64,000 nt of DNA from DATBDE01 sp036270095 (GTDB lineage: Bacteria > Actinomycetota > Thermoleophilia > Solirubrobacterales > Solirubrobacteraceae). Shown here piece after piece: positions 41,962 through 51,082 of the stretch (its first letter is position 1; each line of letters starts with the position of its first letter). The translations under genes and the position numbers were made by a program. Under the pieces are notes generated by a model. That model was not told the origin of the DNA. It saw only the letters and a program-made list of their open reading frames with translations, and searched no databases. The stretch is from the NCBI GenBank assembly GCA_036270095.1, contig DATBDE010000034.1, positions 50,166 to 114,165 on the forward strand. Reading direction: 5' to 3'.

Positions 41962-44073
41962 ATGTGGGCCGGGATGCGCACGCTGCTGATCGACAACTAC
42001 GACTCCTACACATTCAACCTCTTCCACCTGCTGGGCGAGGTCAACGGCAGCGAGCCGGTGGTCGTGCGCAACGACGAGCTCCCGTGGGAGGAGCTCGCCG
42101 CTCTGGATGTGGACAACGTGGTGATCTCCCCCGGCCCCGGCCGGCCGGAGCACCCACGCGACGTCGGCGTCTCGCTCGATGCGCTGTCGCGCGCGACGGT
42201 GCCGGTGCTCGGTGTGTGCCTCGGCCACCAGGCCCTCGCCCATGTGGCCGGCGGGACCGTTCAGCACGCGCCCGAGGTGATGCACGGGCGCCTGAGCCCG
42301 ATCGACCACGATGGGAGCGCGCTGTTCGCGGGGATTCCCCAGGGCTTCCGCGCCGTGCGCTACCACTCGCTCGCGGTCGGGGCGGTGCCGGCGGCGCTGC
42401 GGGTCACGGCGTGGACACCGGACGGGGTGATCATGGGTCTCGAGCACCGCGTCCGGCCGCTGTTGGGCGTGCAGTTCCATCCCGAGTCGGTGGGCACCCG
42501 GCACGGACGCCGCATGCTCGAGAACTTCCGGGACATCACCCGCTCCCGCGCGCGACGCGTGCGGTCGGCGGGCGCTGGTGCTCGGCGGCAACCGCACGCG
42601 CCGCCGGTCGCGCGCCCGGCGCCCGTAGGCGCGCGCATCCACCACCGCCGGCTGGAGTACTGGTGCGAGCCCGAGGCGGTGTTCTGCGCGCTCTATGCCG
42701 AGTGTGAGCACGCGGTCTGGCTCGACAGCGCCCGCGTGGGCCCGGGCGTCGCACGCTTCTCGTTCATCGGCGCGCCCGAGGGCCCACTCGGTCAGGTGGT
42801 GCGCTACGACGTCGAGACCGGCACGCTCGTGGTCGATCGCGCGTCGGGGCGCGAGGTGTCCACGACGAGCGTGCTCGACCATTGCCGGGACGAGCTCGCG
42901 CGCCTGCGGGCGGACGCCCCGGAGCTGCCGTTCGACTTCACCTGCGGCTTCGCCGGGTACCTCGGCTACGAGCTCAAGGCCGAGTGCGGAGGGCGGCAGG
43001 CGTACGCCTCGCCGCTGCCGGACGCGGGGCTGGTGCTCTGCGACCGGCTGATCGCCTTCGATCACCACGAGCGCCGCGTTGACCTCCTCGCGCTCGCCGA
43101 CCCCGCCGGCACGGAGGCCGCCGAGGCGTGGCTGGCGACCACCACGCGCCGCTTGGACGACATCGTGCGCGAGCCCCCACCGCCTCCCCCGGCTCCGGCG
43201 CCGCCGGGCACGCTGCGGTTCGAGCTGCGCGAAGCCCCCAAGGCGTACCTGGCCAACATCGCCGCCTGCCTGCACGAGATCGTGGAGGGCGAGACCTACG
43301 AGGTCTGCCTGACGACTGAGCTGCGCAGCGATGCCGGCCTCGACGCCGTGGCGGCCTATAGGGCGCTGAGGGCCCGCAACCCAGCGCCGTTCGCTGCGCT
43401 GCTGCGGCTTGGCGACGTTTCGGTGCTGAGCTCGTCGCCCGAGCGCTTCCTCCAGGTCGACCGCGACCGCGTTGTCGAATCGCGCCCCATGAAGGGGACC
43501 GCGGCGCGGGTGGCGGAGCCGTTCGAGGATGCCTGCCGGGCGGCGGAGCTCCGCCGCGACCGCAAGACGCGCGCCGAGAACCTGATGATCGCGGACCTGG
43601 TCCGCAACGATCTCGGCCGGGTCTGCGCGCTGGGCAGCGTCGAGGTCCCCGGCCTGATGGTCGTGGAGCCTCATGCCACCGTCCACCAGATGGTGACGGT
43701 GGTGCGCGGTCGCCTACGCGAGGACGCCGATGCGATCGACTGTGTGCGGGCGGCCTTCCCTGCCGGCTCCATGACGGGCGCGCCGAAGCTGCGCACCATG
43801 GAGATCATCGACCGCATCGAGGGGCGGCCGCGCGGCGTCTACGCTGGCGTCCTTGGCTTCTTCGGCGTCAACGGCGCGGCCGACCTCAGCGTCGTCATCC
43901 GCACGCTGGTGGCCTCACCGGGCGGCCTGACCATCGGTGCCGGAGGGGCGATCGTCGCCGCGTCGGACCCCGAGGCCGAGCTCGAGGAGATGCTGCTCAA
44001 GGCACGCCCTCTGCTCGCCGCCGTCGGCGGAACGCTCGACGTGGCGGGCGACGTGGCCGCGACGCAGGGATGA
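41962..44073 (+). CDS. pabAB: Fused aminodeoxychorismate synthase PabA-PabB
   Basis: A 703-residue fusion. The N-terminal glutaminase (about 1-195) has DNYDSYTFNLFHLLGE, the nucleophile Cys in VLGVCLGHQALAH and HPESV. A proline/arginine-rich linker leads to the chorismate-binding domain (from about 215) with PMKGTAAR, MIADLVRNDLGRV and the C-terminal GSMTGAPKLRTMEIID. It makes 4-amino-4-deoxychorismate, the pABA precursor. The start is ATG 41962 or 41974. Its position suggests it supplies the H4MPT arylamine as well as, or instead of, folate. Confidence 0.92.
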   Translation: MWAGMRTLLIDNYDSYTFNLFHLLGEVNGSEPVVVRNDELPWEELAALDVDNVVISPGPGRPEHPRDVGVSLDALSRATVPVLGVCLGHQALAHVAGGTVQHAPEVMHGRLSPIDHDGSALFAGIPQGFRAVRYHSLAVGAVPAALRVTAWTPDGVIMGLEHRVRPLLGVQFHPESVGTRHGRRMLENFRDITRSRARRVRSAGAGARRQPHAPPVARPAPVGARIHHRRLEYWCEPEAVFCALYAECEHAVWLDSARVGPGVARFSFIGAPEGPLGQVVRYDVETGTLVVDRASGREVSTTSVLDHCRDELARLRADAPELPFDFTCGFAGYLGYELKAECGGRQAYASPLPDAGLVLCDRLIAFDHHERRVDLLALADPAGTEAAEAWLATTTRRLDDIVREPPPPPPAPAPPGTLRFELREAPKAYLANIAACLHEIVEGETYEVCLTTELRSDAGLDAVAAYRALRARNPAPFAALLRLGDVSVLSSSPERFLQVDRDRVVESRPMKGTAARVAEPFEDACRAAELRRDRKTRAENLMIADLVRNDLGRVCALGSVEVPGLMVVEPHATVHQMVTVVRGRLREDADAIDCVRAAFPAGSMTGAPKLRTMEIIDRIEGRPRGVYAGVLGFFGVNGAADLSVVIRTLVASPGGLTIGAGGAIVAASDPEAELEEMLLKARPLLAAVGGTLDVAGDVAATQG

Positions 44074-44768
44074 CGTCGCCCGACCCCGCGGCGGGCGTGT
44101 TCGAGACGATCCTGGTCCAAGGGGGCGGCGCACTCCACCTGGCCGACCACCTCGCCCGCCTGCGGGCCAGCGTGCGCGCGCTCTACGCCGTGGAGCTCGG
44201 CGACGAGCTCGATGCGGCGGTGGCCGAGGCCCTGGGCACGGCGCCAAACGGTGCCGCGCGGCGCCTGCGCGTCGTCGCGACGCCGTCGCCCCAGGCGATC
44301 GCGGTGCAGGCGAGCCTGGAACCGCTGGGCGCAGCGGCGCTGCGGAGTGCGGTCTCGCTGCGGGCCTGGACTGTGCCGGGAGGCTTGGGCCCGCACAAGT
44401 GGGTCGACCGCCGGGGCATCGACGACGCTAACGCACGGCTCGGTGCCACGCCCCTGATCGTCGAGGCCGACGGAGAGGTCCTCGAAGCGGCCTGGGCCAA
44501 CGTGTGGGCGCTCGAGGGGGCGCGGCTGCTGACGCCGCCCGCCGACGGGCGCATCCTGCCCGGAGTGACGCGCGCGCGCCTGCTCGCAGTCGCCGGCGAC
44601 GTCGGCCTGGGGGCGGCCGAGGAGCGGCTGCCGCTGGACCGCCTCGCGAGCGCCGACGCCATCCTGCTCACCTCGTCGCTCCGTCTGGCCGTGCCCGGTC
44701 GGTTCGCGGACGAACCCGGCGCGCGGGCGACGGAGGTCGCCACGGCGCTACGCGAGCGCGCGCTCTGA
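44070..44768 (+). CDS. pabC: Class IV aminotransferase/aminodeoxychorismate lyase
   Basis: A 232-residue PLP protein of the PabC/IlvE fold. The cofactor lysine is in GGLGPHKWVDR; EADGEVLEAAWANVWAL and DGRILPGVTRARLL are typical of the family. It follows pabAB in an ATGA overlap, so 4-aminobenzoate formation is the obvious role. It is somewhat short for the family. The 3' end overlaps the convergent fhcC by 21 bases. Confidence 0.85.
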   Translation: MTSPDPAAGVFETILVQGGGALHLADHLARLRASVRALYAVELGDELDAAVAEALGTAPNGAARRLRVVATPSPQAIAVQASLEPLGAAALRSAVSLRAWTVPGGLGPHKWVDRRGIDDANARLGATPLIVEADGEVLEAAWANVWALEGARLLTPPADGRILPGVTRARLLAVAGDVGLGAAEERLPLDRLASADAILLTSSLRLAVPGRFADEPGARATEVATALRERAL

Positions 44769-45569
44769 CTCGAGGACCAGGATCTCGCCGCGTCGGAGGT
44801 CGACGCCGTCGCCGCTCCAGCGCGCATAGCTGCCCTCGATCTGCTCGTCGGTCACGGGCAGGCCGAGCGCGCGCAGGTGGCGCAGGTAGAGGCGTAGGAA
44901 CGGCGGTCGATACGTATTGGCCAGAGCGAAGGTGGGCAGCAGCGTCACCGGCGACATGGCCACGATGCTTCCTCGCCGCATGCCGGCGCCCGGCCGGGCG
45001 CCCAATCCGCCCAGGGCGACGATCGTGCCGGCCAGCATGCGCAGCCCGGCAACGTCGCCCATGCGCCCCGCGACGGCGATCAGCCCACGGCGCAGGCCGG
45101 CGCCGACCTGATCGCCCGCGTCCCCGTGCACGAAGATCTCCCCGCCGCGCATTCCGGCGCGCTCGCCCTGGCGGGCCCCGCCGAGGTGGTGGCCGGCGGA
45201 GCCCTCGACGACGAGCCGGCCGCCGCGCATGCCCACGCCGGCGAAGTCCCCCACCGCGCCCTCGACGACGAGCTCGCCTCCGCGCATGCCCGCGCCGGTG
45301 TGCATGCCCGCGTCGCCCGCGATCGTCAGCCGGCCGGCGGTCATGCCTGCACCCAGGAACTTGACGCGGCGCAGGTCGCCTTCGACGCGCAGCTCCTCGC
45401 CGGTCTCGCCCGACAGCGCGAAGAAGTCCCCGACCTGCGCCCGCCGGTTGCCGTCCCAGACGGTGAGCGCCTCGACCTCGCTGCGCTGGCAGGTCGCGAG
45501 ACGATCGGGGCTGAGGCCCTCGGTCTCCAGCGGCACCGTCGGCTGCTCGCGCAGCGTCAGCGTCAGCAC
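44748..45569 (-). CDS. fhcC: Formyltransferase/hydrolase complex subunit C
   Basis: A 273-residue beta-helical protein homologous to formylmethanofuran dehydrogenase subunit C. It consists of repeated G-x-x-x-G-x-G-M-R-x-G units (AGMHTGAGMRGGELVVEGAV, GVGMRGGRLVVEG, RAGMRGGEIFVHG). In bacteria the FhcABCD complex moves the formyl group from H4MPT to methanofuran and releases formate. The start is GTG 45569, overlapping the fhcD stop by one base behind GGAGGA. Confidence 0.92.
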   Translation of the reverse strand: MLTLTLREQPTVPLETEGLSPDRLATCQRSEVEALTVWDGNRRAQVGDFFALSGETGEELRVEGDLRRVKFLGAGMTAGRLTIAGDAGMHTGAGMRGGELVVEGAVGDFAGVGMRGGRLVVEGSAGHHLGGARQGERAGMRGGEIFVHGDAGDQVGAGLRRGLIAVAGRMGDVAGLRMLAGTIVALGGLGARPGAGMRRGSIVAMSPVTLLPTFALANTYRPPFLRLYLRHLRALGLPVTDEQIEGSYARWSGDGVDLRRGEILVLESERALA

Positions 45570-46471
45570 TAGTCCTCCTGCGCCTCGCCGACGAGGTCCT
45601 TGAGCGCGATGTGGTACGGCCCCAGATCGCCGCCGTAGTTGCCCGCCGTCACGTGGCTGGCCCCCGATCGGGTGGCAGCCTCGAGTCCGACGGCCATGGC
45701 CTCGCTCACCGCCTCCACCGTCAGCCCGTCGATGACGATCTCGAACACCGAGTTGACGCCCGCGGGCACCTTGGTGTCGGGGACCTGCGCCCGCAGCGTC
45801 GGGCACAACTCGTCGTTGGTCGAGGCCATCAAACCGCTGTAGCGCGAGCCGACTTTGCTGCCGCTGCGGGCGATCCCCCCCGGGAACGGCATGATCACAT
45901 CCCGCACGGAGCGCATCGCGGCGGCCGCCGCCTCCGCGGCGCGCAGCGCGCTGGCGCTGTCGCGGCCGAGCATGATGATGTTGCCGCCCGCCACGCCCTC
46001 GGCGACGGCGAAGCGCTCCTGCACCAAGAACTCGCCCTCCATCACCGGCACCCGCCAGTAGCGGCGCCCGTCGAGCACCTTGCTGGCCTGATAGCCGTCG
46101 CCGAAGAAGCGCAGCTGGCCGCCGACGTCGACCGTCTCCTCGCCTTCGAGCCCGCTGAAGCAGGCCGTCGTAGGGCAGGTGAGCACGGTCTGGCCGACGC
46201 GTTCGACCAGCCGCTTGGCCAGCCCGTCGCGATCGGGGGCGAACAGCAGCGCGTTGACGCCCGGCCGGCCATCGGGCGTCTCGGACCGGTCGAGCACGCG
46301 CTCGATGCCCGCCTCGCACTTGCAGCCGATGACCGAGGTGGCGAAGCCGGTCAGCGAGCGGGCGGCTGTGCCCGCCCACCCGGAGTTCTCGGCGGTGATG
46401 ACGATCCGCGCTGCCCACATCGGGAACGCCTCGGCGAAGGTGTCGACGACCTCGGCGTCGGCCAGCCTCAT
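45569..46471 (-). CDS. fhcD: Formylmethanofuran:H4MPT formyltransferase (FhcD/Ftr)
   Basis: A 300-residue transferase moving the formyl group from formyl-H4MPT to methanofuran within the Fhc complex. VDTFAEAFPMWAARIVITAE (opening), CKCEAGIER, TCPTTACFSGLEGE and the C-terminal SHVTAGNYGGDLGPYHIALKD identify Ftr. ATG 46471 overlaps the fhcA stop. It is flanked by fhcA and fhcC, giving the gene order B-A-D-C along the transcript. Confidence 0.94.
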   Translation of the reverse strand: MRLADAEVVDTFAEAFPMWAARIVITAENSGWAGTAARSLTGFATSVIGCKCEAGIERVLDRSETPDGRPGVNALLFAPDRDGLAKRLVERVGQTVLTCPTTACFSGLEGEETVDVGGQLRFFGDGYQASKVLDGRRYWRVPVMEGEFLVQERFAVAEGVAGGNIIMLGRDSASALRAAEAAAAAMRSVRDVIMPFPGGIARSGSKVGSRYSGLMASTNDELCPTLRAQVPDTKVPAGVNSVFEIVIDGLTVEAVSEAMAVGLEAATRSGASHVTAGNYGGDLGPYHIALKDLVGEAQED

Positions 46472-48126
46472 CGCTCGCTCCCGCCGCGCCGGGCATGGAC
46501 CCTGCGCGCGGGCTCCAGCAGCCACGGCTCGCGCACCGGGTAATTGGAGAACTGCACGCTGTACCGCTCCTCGAACAGCGGCTCCAGGGTGCGCTCGATC
46601 TCCCGATCGAAGTCGATGTTGACGCGCAGGAGGTCCCCGGCCGGCGCGGCCCGCAGCTCGCCGTCCTCGACGATCAACGCGCCGCCCTTGATGACGTAGC
46701 GCGGCCTCGAGAACATCTCCTCGCGGTCCGGGTTCTCGCTGTAGACCGTGACATCGGCATCCGCGCCGACGCCGAGATGGCCCTTGTGCGCCAGGCCCAG
46801 CAGCCTCGCGGGACCGGCGCGCGTGACGATCGCGATCTCCCCGAGGGTGTACTCGCGCGCGAGGTTGTCGCGCAACACGGTGCGGCCGATCGCCTTCTTG
46901 TTGGCGCGGGCGATCTCCTCGTTGCGGAACTCCCGATCCATCAGCAGGCGGATGAGCCGGGGGTAGCTCAGGAACGAGGCGCCGTTGGGATGGTCGGTGG
47001 AGAGCACGACCCGCCAGGGGTCGCGACTGAGCAGGAACAACTCCAGGCCGATACCCCACTGCAGCGCATGCACGTAGTTGCGCTCCTGGTACGCGAACGG
47101 GACGATGCCGCAGCCCGTTTCCGCCTCGACGTCGGCGTTGATCCACTTGCCGCCGGTGATGTCGCGCAACAGGGCCGAGACCGGGGCGTCGGCGGTCATC
47201 GTCGTCGCGGGCCCGAACATGACCTGGCCGACATCGGCGCTGTGCTCAGGATGGGCGTCGAGATGCTCGGCCAGCTCCGGAGCCCGCGAGCGGGGCCGCT
47301 TGCCCGGGTCCCCGCCGTAGGCGTGGAACTGCAGGTGGGCGAGGTGGGCCCGCCGACCCTCCAGGGTCTCGAGCGTGTCCATCGTCGTATGCCAGTTCCC
47401 CGCCACGCCGAGGTTGTTGCAGTGGACGTGGACCGGGTGCGGGAGGCCGAGCTCGTCCACCGCGGTGGCGATCGTGGACAGCACGCGGCGCGGCGTGACG
47501 CCCAGCCCCTCAACCTCGTCGTCGAGCGAGGTCACGTTGCGGTTGCCGTGCTTCCACATCTCGACGCCGCCTGGGTTGACCAGCTTGACGCCGTAGCCAC
47601 CGGTCGCCTCGAGCCACCACGCGACCGCCTCGGCAACGCGACCCGTGCTGTCGGGCGCCGCCTCGCGGATGAGCTCGAACAGCGGCAGGTTGTTGCCCAT
47701 CAGCACGAGAAACGCCGCGTCGACGATCGGCGTGTCGCGCAGCTCGGCCAGGGCGTGGCGCGCGGCCAGCGGCGGGGTGGCCGCGTCGACCACCGTCGTG
47801 TAGCCGAGGAGCGCGTAGCGGTAGCCGGTTGCGAAGGTCGAGGGCACGGTCCCGCCCGTGCCCGAGCGCATGACCGCGGTCCGATCGACCACGTCGGCGC
47901 GGTGGTCCTCCGGCGCGAGCTTGCGGGCCGCGTTGACCGCCGGCCCGGCGATGTGCGAGTGGATGTCCACCCCGCCGGGCATCACGACCATTCCGCGGGC
48001 ATCGAGGCGTGGGGCGTCGGAGGGCACCTCCTCGACCACCTTGCCCCCGTCGAGGCAGACGTCGCGCACCTCGCCGTCGATCCCGTTGGCGGGGTCGTAG
48101 ACGCGCCCCTGCACGATCCGCAGCAT
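46468..48126 (-). CDS. fhcA: Formylmethanofuran dehydrogenase/hydrolase subunit A
   Basis: A 552-residue amidohydrolase-fold subunit that hydrolyses formylmethanofuran to formate. The opening VVMPGGVDIHSHIAGPAVNAAR provides the first H-x-H, GYGVKLVNPGG the lysine, HPVHVHCNNLG the next histidines and VLSTDHPNGASFLSYP the aspartate. The length fits the family. Start is ATG 48126, six bases after the fhcB stop. Confidence 0.94.
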   Translation of the reverse strand: MLRIVQGRVYDPANGIDGEVRDVCLDGGKVVEEVPSDAPRLDARGMVVMPGGVDIHSHIAGPAVNAARKLAPEDHRADVVDRTAVMRSGTGGTVPSTFATGYRYALLGYTTVVDAATPPLAARHALAELRDTPIVDAAFLVLMGNNLPLFELIREAAPDSTGRVAEAVAWWLEATGGYGVKLVNPGGVEMWKHGNRNVTSLDDEVEGLGVTPRRVLSTIATAVDELGLPHPVHVHCNNLGVAGNWHTTMDTLETLEGRRAHLAHLQFHAYGGDPGKRPRSRAPELAEHLDAHPEHSADVGQVMFGPATTMTADAPVSALLRDITGGKWINADVEAETGCGIVPFAYQERNYVHALQWGIGLELFLLSRDPWRVVLSTDHPNGASFLSYPRLIRLLMDREFRNEEIARANKKAIGRTVLRDNLAREYTLGEIAIVTRAGPARLLGLAHKGHLGVGADADVTVYSENPDREEMFSRPRYVIKGGALIVEDGELRAAPAGDLLRVNIDFDREIERTLEPLFEERYSVQFSNYPVREPWLLEPARRVHARRGGSER

Positions 48127-48132
48127 GGAGCG

Positions 48133-49410
48133 CTAGCTCCCTTCCTCCCCGACGATGCGCGCAGCGATCGCCGCGAGCACGTCCCGGTCCCCCGCCCGGG
48201 AGGAGGTCAGGGGCGCATGAAGCGGCACGGGCACCCCGTCCATGCGGTGGACCGTGGCCTCGCGGTACACGCCGCTGGCGGCGGTTCCGAACGCGACGCG
48301 GGCGACCGCGGCGGTCTCGGTCGCGCGCGGGCCGACGACGATCGTCGGGATGCGGCGCACGTGGTCGGCAGCCCGCGGCGGGAGGTGGCCTAGGGCGTCG
48401 AAGCCCACGATCAGGGCCGCGTCCGCGTCGCCGCGCTCCAAGACGTCGACCGCGCTGAACTCCCCGGGTTGCGCGCGTGGGTGTCCGCGCGCGAAGCTGA
48501 CGGCCGACGGGTAGCCGGTCTGCCAGGCGAGCACGTCCTCCGCGCCCCGCGCGTTTCCGTCTCCGCGCAGGGGCAGCGCGACCACATGCGCGGTGGCGGC
48601 CAGGTCGCGGACAAGGGCGAGCAGCCCCAGGACGTTCACGTAGCCATCCGCCGTCGCTGCAAGTCCCGAGCCGTAGAGCATGGCGCCGTAGCTACAGGCG
48701 CGAAGCCGGCCCGCGAGCTCTCCGAGGGCATCCAGCGGAAGCCCGGCCGTGGGGTCGCGGTCGATGGGGATGTCGCCGACCAGCGCGCGCACCGCCCACA
48801 GCGCCTCGAAATCGAGCTCGGGCGACAGCGCGATGAAGACATCCGCCTCTTCGGCCGTCTCCGTACGCTCGGCGTCGATGACGACCAGCGTGCGGGCGGG
48901 ATGACCGCCGGCCGCGCGTCCGGCACGGTCCAGGCGCAGTCGGGGGAGCAGGCGGGGATGGGTGGTGACCGGGTCCGCGCGCCACGCCACGGCGACCTCG
49001 GCGCGGTCGCGGACGTCGCCGAAGGTGGCGCTGCTCAGGCCGAAGGCCTGCGAGGCCGCGGCGGTGGCTCCGGCGTCGGTCGGGCCGACGGGGTCGATCA
49101 CCGCCCCGATCGCCTCCGCCAACGCGACCGCGGCGCGTTGGCTCTCGCAGTCGGTCGCGGTGAGTCCGCAGAGGAGCGGGAACCGGGCCTCGCTCAGGAT
49201 GGCGGCGGCCACGTCGATGGCCTCGGCGACGTCCACCTCGCGGCCGTCGACCCGGGCCGCCGGAGGCGGGTCGGCCGTCCGCTCCGCGAACCATGCATCG
49301 CCAAGCGGGCAGGTGCCGGTGACGCGCTCGAGCGCCTCGGCGCCCACCGCGACGTCGATGTCGTCGCATCCACATCCGCACCCGGCACAGGTCGCGGCGC
49401 GATCAGCCAT
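48133..49410 (-). CDS. fhcB: Formyltransferase/hydrolase complex subunit B
   Basis: A 425-residue homologue of formylmethanofuran dehydrogenase subunit B. The N-terminal CAGCGCGCDDIDV cluster could bind iron-sulfur, though bacterial FhcB normally lacks the molybdopterin active site and acts as a structural subunit; no molybdenum/tungsten cysteine or selenocysteine motif is evident downstream. LLCGLTATDCESQRAAVALAE and SYGAMLYGSGL are family segments. I start at ATG 49410 (MADRAATCAGCG), the first gene of fhcBADC. A hairpin lies in the upstream interval. Confidence 0.88.
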   Translation of the reverse strand: MADRAATCAGCGCGCDDIDVAVGAEALERVTGTCPLGDAWFAERTADPPPAARVDGREVDVAEAIDVAAAILSEARFPLLCGLTATDCESQRAAVALAEAIGAVIDPVGPTDAGATAAASQAFGLSSATFGDVRDRAEVAVAWRADPVTTHPRLLPRLRLDRAGRAAGGHPARTLVVIDAERTETAEEADVFIALSPELDFEALWAVRALVGDIPIDRDPTAGLPLDALGELAGRLRACSYGAMLYGSGLAATADGYVNVLGLLALVRDLAATAHVVALPLRGDGNARGAEDVLAWQTGYPSAVSFARGHPRAQPGEFSAVDVLERGDADAALIVGFDALGHLPPRAADHVRRIPTIVVGPRATETAAVARVAFGTAASGVYREATVHRMDGVPVPLHAPLTSSRAGDRDVLAAIAARIVGEEGS

Positions 49411-49480
49411 GCGCTGGGACCTCCACGTCGAGGGGGCGGGCGTCCATTCAGGCGGCTCAGAGCATACCCCCGGACTGCAT

Positions 49481-49498
49481 CCGCCGGACCTTCGGCGG
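49481..49498. other. Small hairpin between fhcB and fae
   Basis: CCGCCG (49481-49486) and CGGCGG (49493-49498) with loop GACCTT, in the 192-base divergent control region. It is followed by TAGACT (49499-49504), a possible -10 for fae, so the hairpin would sit between -35 and -10 and might bind a regulator. A leaderless or 5' stabilising structure is also possible. Confidence 0.3.
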
Positions 49499-49602
49499 TA
49501 GACTCGCGCCCTCGCACTGCGCGCCGCATGGGCCGTGGAGCGGCGATCCGAGTTGGCGCGCAGATGCCGGGTGCCGCGGAGAACCGAGAGAGAGGAAGGC
49601 AC

Positions 49603-50115
49603 ATGGCTAGGACCATGTCGGTTGGAGAGTCCCTGGTTGGCGAGGGCGCCGAAGTCGCCCACATCGATCTGTTGGTCGGAGACAAGAGCGGGCCGGTCGG
49701 CGCTGCATTCGCCGGCGCACTCCTGAACCAGAAGGAGGGGCACACCAACCTGCTGGCCGTGGTCGCGCCCAACCTCCCCGCGAAGCCCGACACGATCATG
49801 GCCAACAAGGTCACGATCAAGGGTGAGGCGCAGGTGGGGCAGATGTTCGGGCCCGCGCAGGCGGCGGTGGCACGAGCCGTCGTCGACTCGGTGCGTGACG
49901 GGGTGATCCCGGAGCAGGAGGCCGACAGCCTCTGCATCATCGTGGGCGTCTTCATCCACTGGCAGGCCCAGGACGACAAGAAGATCTTCGACTGGAACTA
50001 CCAGGCCACCAAGGAGTCGATCGCGCGGGCGATGGCCGCTGAGCCCACAGCGGGCACCGTGATCGCGGCGGAGGCCGAAGCGCGTCATCCGTTCGCGTCC
50101 GGCGTGGAGGCCTAG
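49603..50115 (+). CDS. fae: Formaldehyde-activating enzyme
   Basis: A 170-residue enzyme that condenses formaldehyde with H4MPT to methylene-H4MPT. The active-site histidine lies in VAHIDLLVGDKSGPVG (His20); GHTNLLAVVAPNLPAKPDT, VTIKGEAQVGQMFGPAQAAV and FIHWQAQDD are all diagnostic. The ATG at 49603 follows AGAGGAAGG. The separate divergent control region suggests strong expression. mtdB follows in 100 bases. Confidence 0.97.
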   Translation: MARTMSVGESLVGEGAEVAHIDLLVGDKSGPVGAAFAGALLNQKEGHTNLLAVVAPNLPAKPDTIMANKVTIKGEAQVGQMFGPAQAAVARAVVDSVRDGVIPEQEADSLCIIVGVFIHWQAQDDKKIFDWNYQATKESIARAMAAEPTAGTVIAAEAEARHPFASGVEA

Positions 50116-50215
50116 CGGGCCGTCAGCAGACGCCTCGGGCGCCGGTCGACCGCAACGCGGCGGATCCGGCGCCCGGGTGGATGCCCAGGACCGAGCACGT
50201 CCCTGAGGAGGAAGC

Positions 50216-51082
50216 GTGAAGAAGGTCCTCGTTCAGCTCGACACCGATCAACATCCCAGCCCGTTCGACGCGATCGTGGCCTACGACGCAGCGGTCGACG
50301 TCCTCCTCAGCTACGGCAGCGTGACGCCGGAGGAGGTAAAGGATCTCGTGCAGGGTGCGTTCTTCACGCGCGCCCCCAACGATCTCTCCTCGATGGCGGT
50401 CTGGGTCGGCGGCTCGGACGTGTCCCAGGGCGAGAAGGTGCTCGACGCGGTGCAGACCGCCTACTTCGGGCCGTTTCGCATTTCGGCGATGCACGACTCC
50501 GATGGCTGCAACACGACCGCGGCCACGGCCATCGCGCTCATCGCCAAGGGTCGCGACCTGGACGGGCGCCGTGCGGTGATCATCGGGGTCGGCCCGGTGG
50601 GGCTGCGCTCCGCAACGCTGCTGCGCCAAGAGGGTTGCGACGTCCTGGCCGTGACGATCCCGGCCGACGTCCTGGGCACCGACTCCTACCGCACGCCGCG
50701 GGGACTGGCGGTCGCCGAGCAGCTCGGGATCGAGGCGCGCGAGCCGTCCGACCGGGCCGAGATGGAAGCCGCGCTGGAGGACGCCAACATCGTCCTCGCC
50801 TCCGGCCCGGCGGGCGTGCAGGTGCTGCGGGAGGAGGTGTGGAGCGCCGATCCCACGCTCGAGCTGCTGGCCGACTACAACGCCGCCGAGCCTCTCGGCA
50901 TCGAGGGCGTCGAGGCCGGCGATGACCTGGTCGAGCGCCATGGGAAGCTCGTCCTCGGCGCGCTCGCCGTCGGCGGCGCGAAGATGAAGGTGCACAAGGC
51001 CTGCGTCCGCCAGCTCTTCGAGCGCAACGACCTCGTGCTCGACGCCGATGGTGTCTACGCCGTGGCCCGAGAAATCGTCTGA
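50216..51082 (+). CDS. mtdB: Methylene-H4MPT dehydrogenase (NAD(P))
   Basis: A 288-residue dehydrogenase that oxidises methylene-H4MPT to methenyl-H4MPT. The dinucleotide loop is RAVIIGVGPVGLRSATLL; the opening LVQLDTDQHPSPFDAIVAYD and the SDGCNTTAATAIAL active-site helix identify MtdB rather than folate-linked FolD. GTG 50216 follows GAGGAGGAAGC. The DUF1464 gene overlaps its 3' end by 35 bases. Confidence 0.95.
   Translation: MKKVLVQLDTDQHPSPFDAIVAYDAAVDVLLSYGSVTPEEVKDLVQGAFFTRAPNDLSSMAVWVGGSDVSQGEKVLDAVQTAYFGPFRISAMHDSDGCNTTAATAIALIAKGRDLDGRRAVIIGVGPVGLRSATLLRQEGCDVLAVTIPADVLGTDSYRTPRGLAVAEQLGIEAREPSDRAEMEAALEDANIVLASGPAGVQVLREEVWSADPTLELLADYNAAEPLGIEGVEAGDDLVERHGKLVLGALAVGGAKMKVHKACVRQLFERNDLVLDADGVYAVAREIV

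Noticed and set aside
41053..43686. An open frame that would extend the RimK-like ligase to 877 codons
   Set aside because: Only the last 295 codons have homology. The rest is antisense to pabAB, and GTG 41940 fits the family start.
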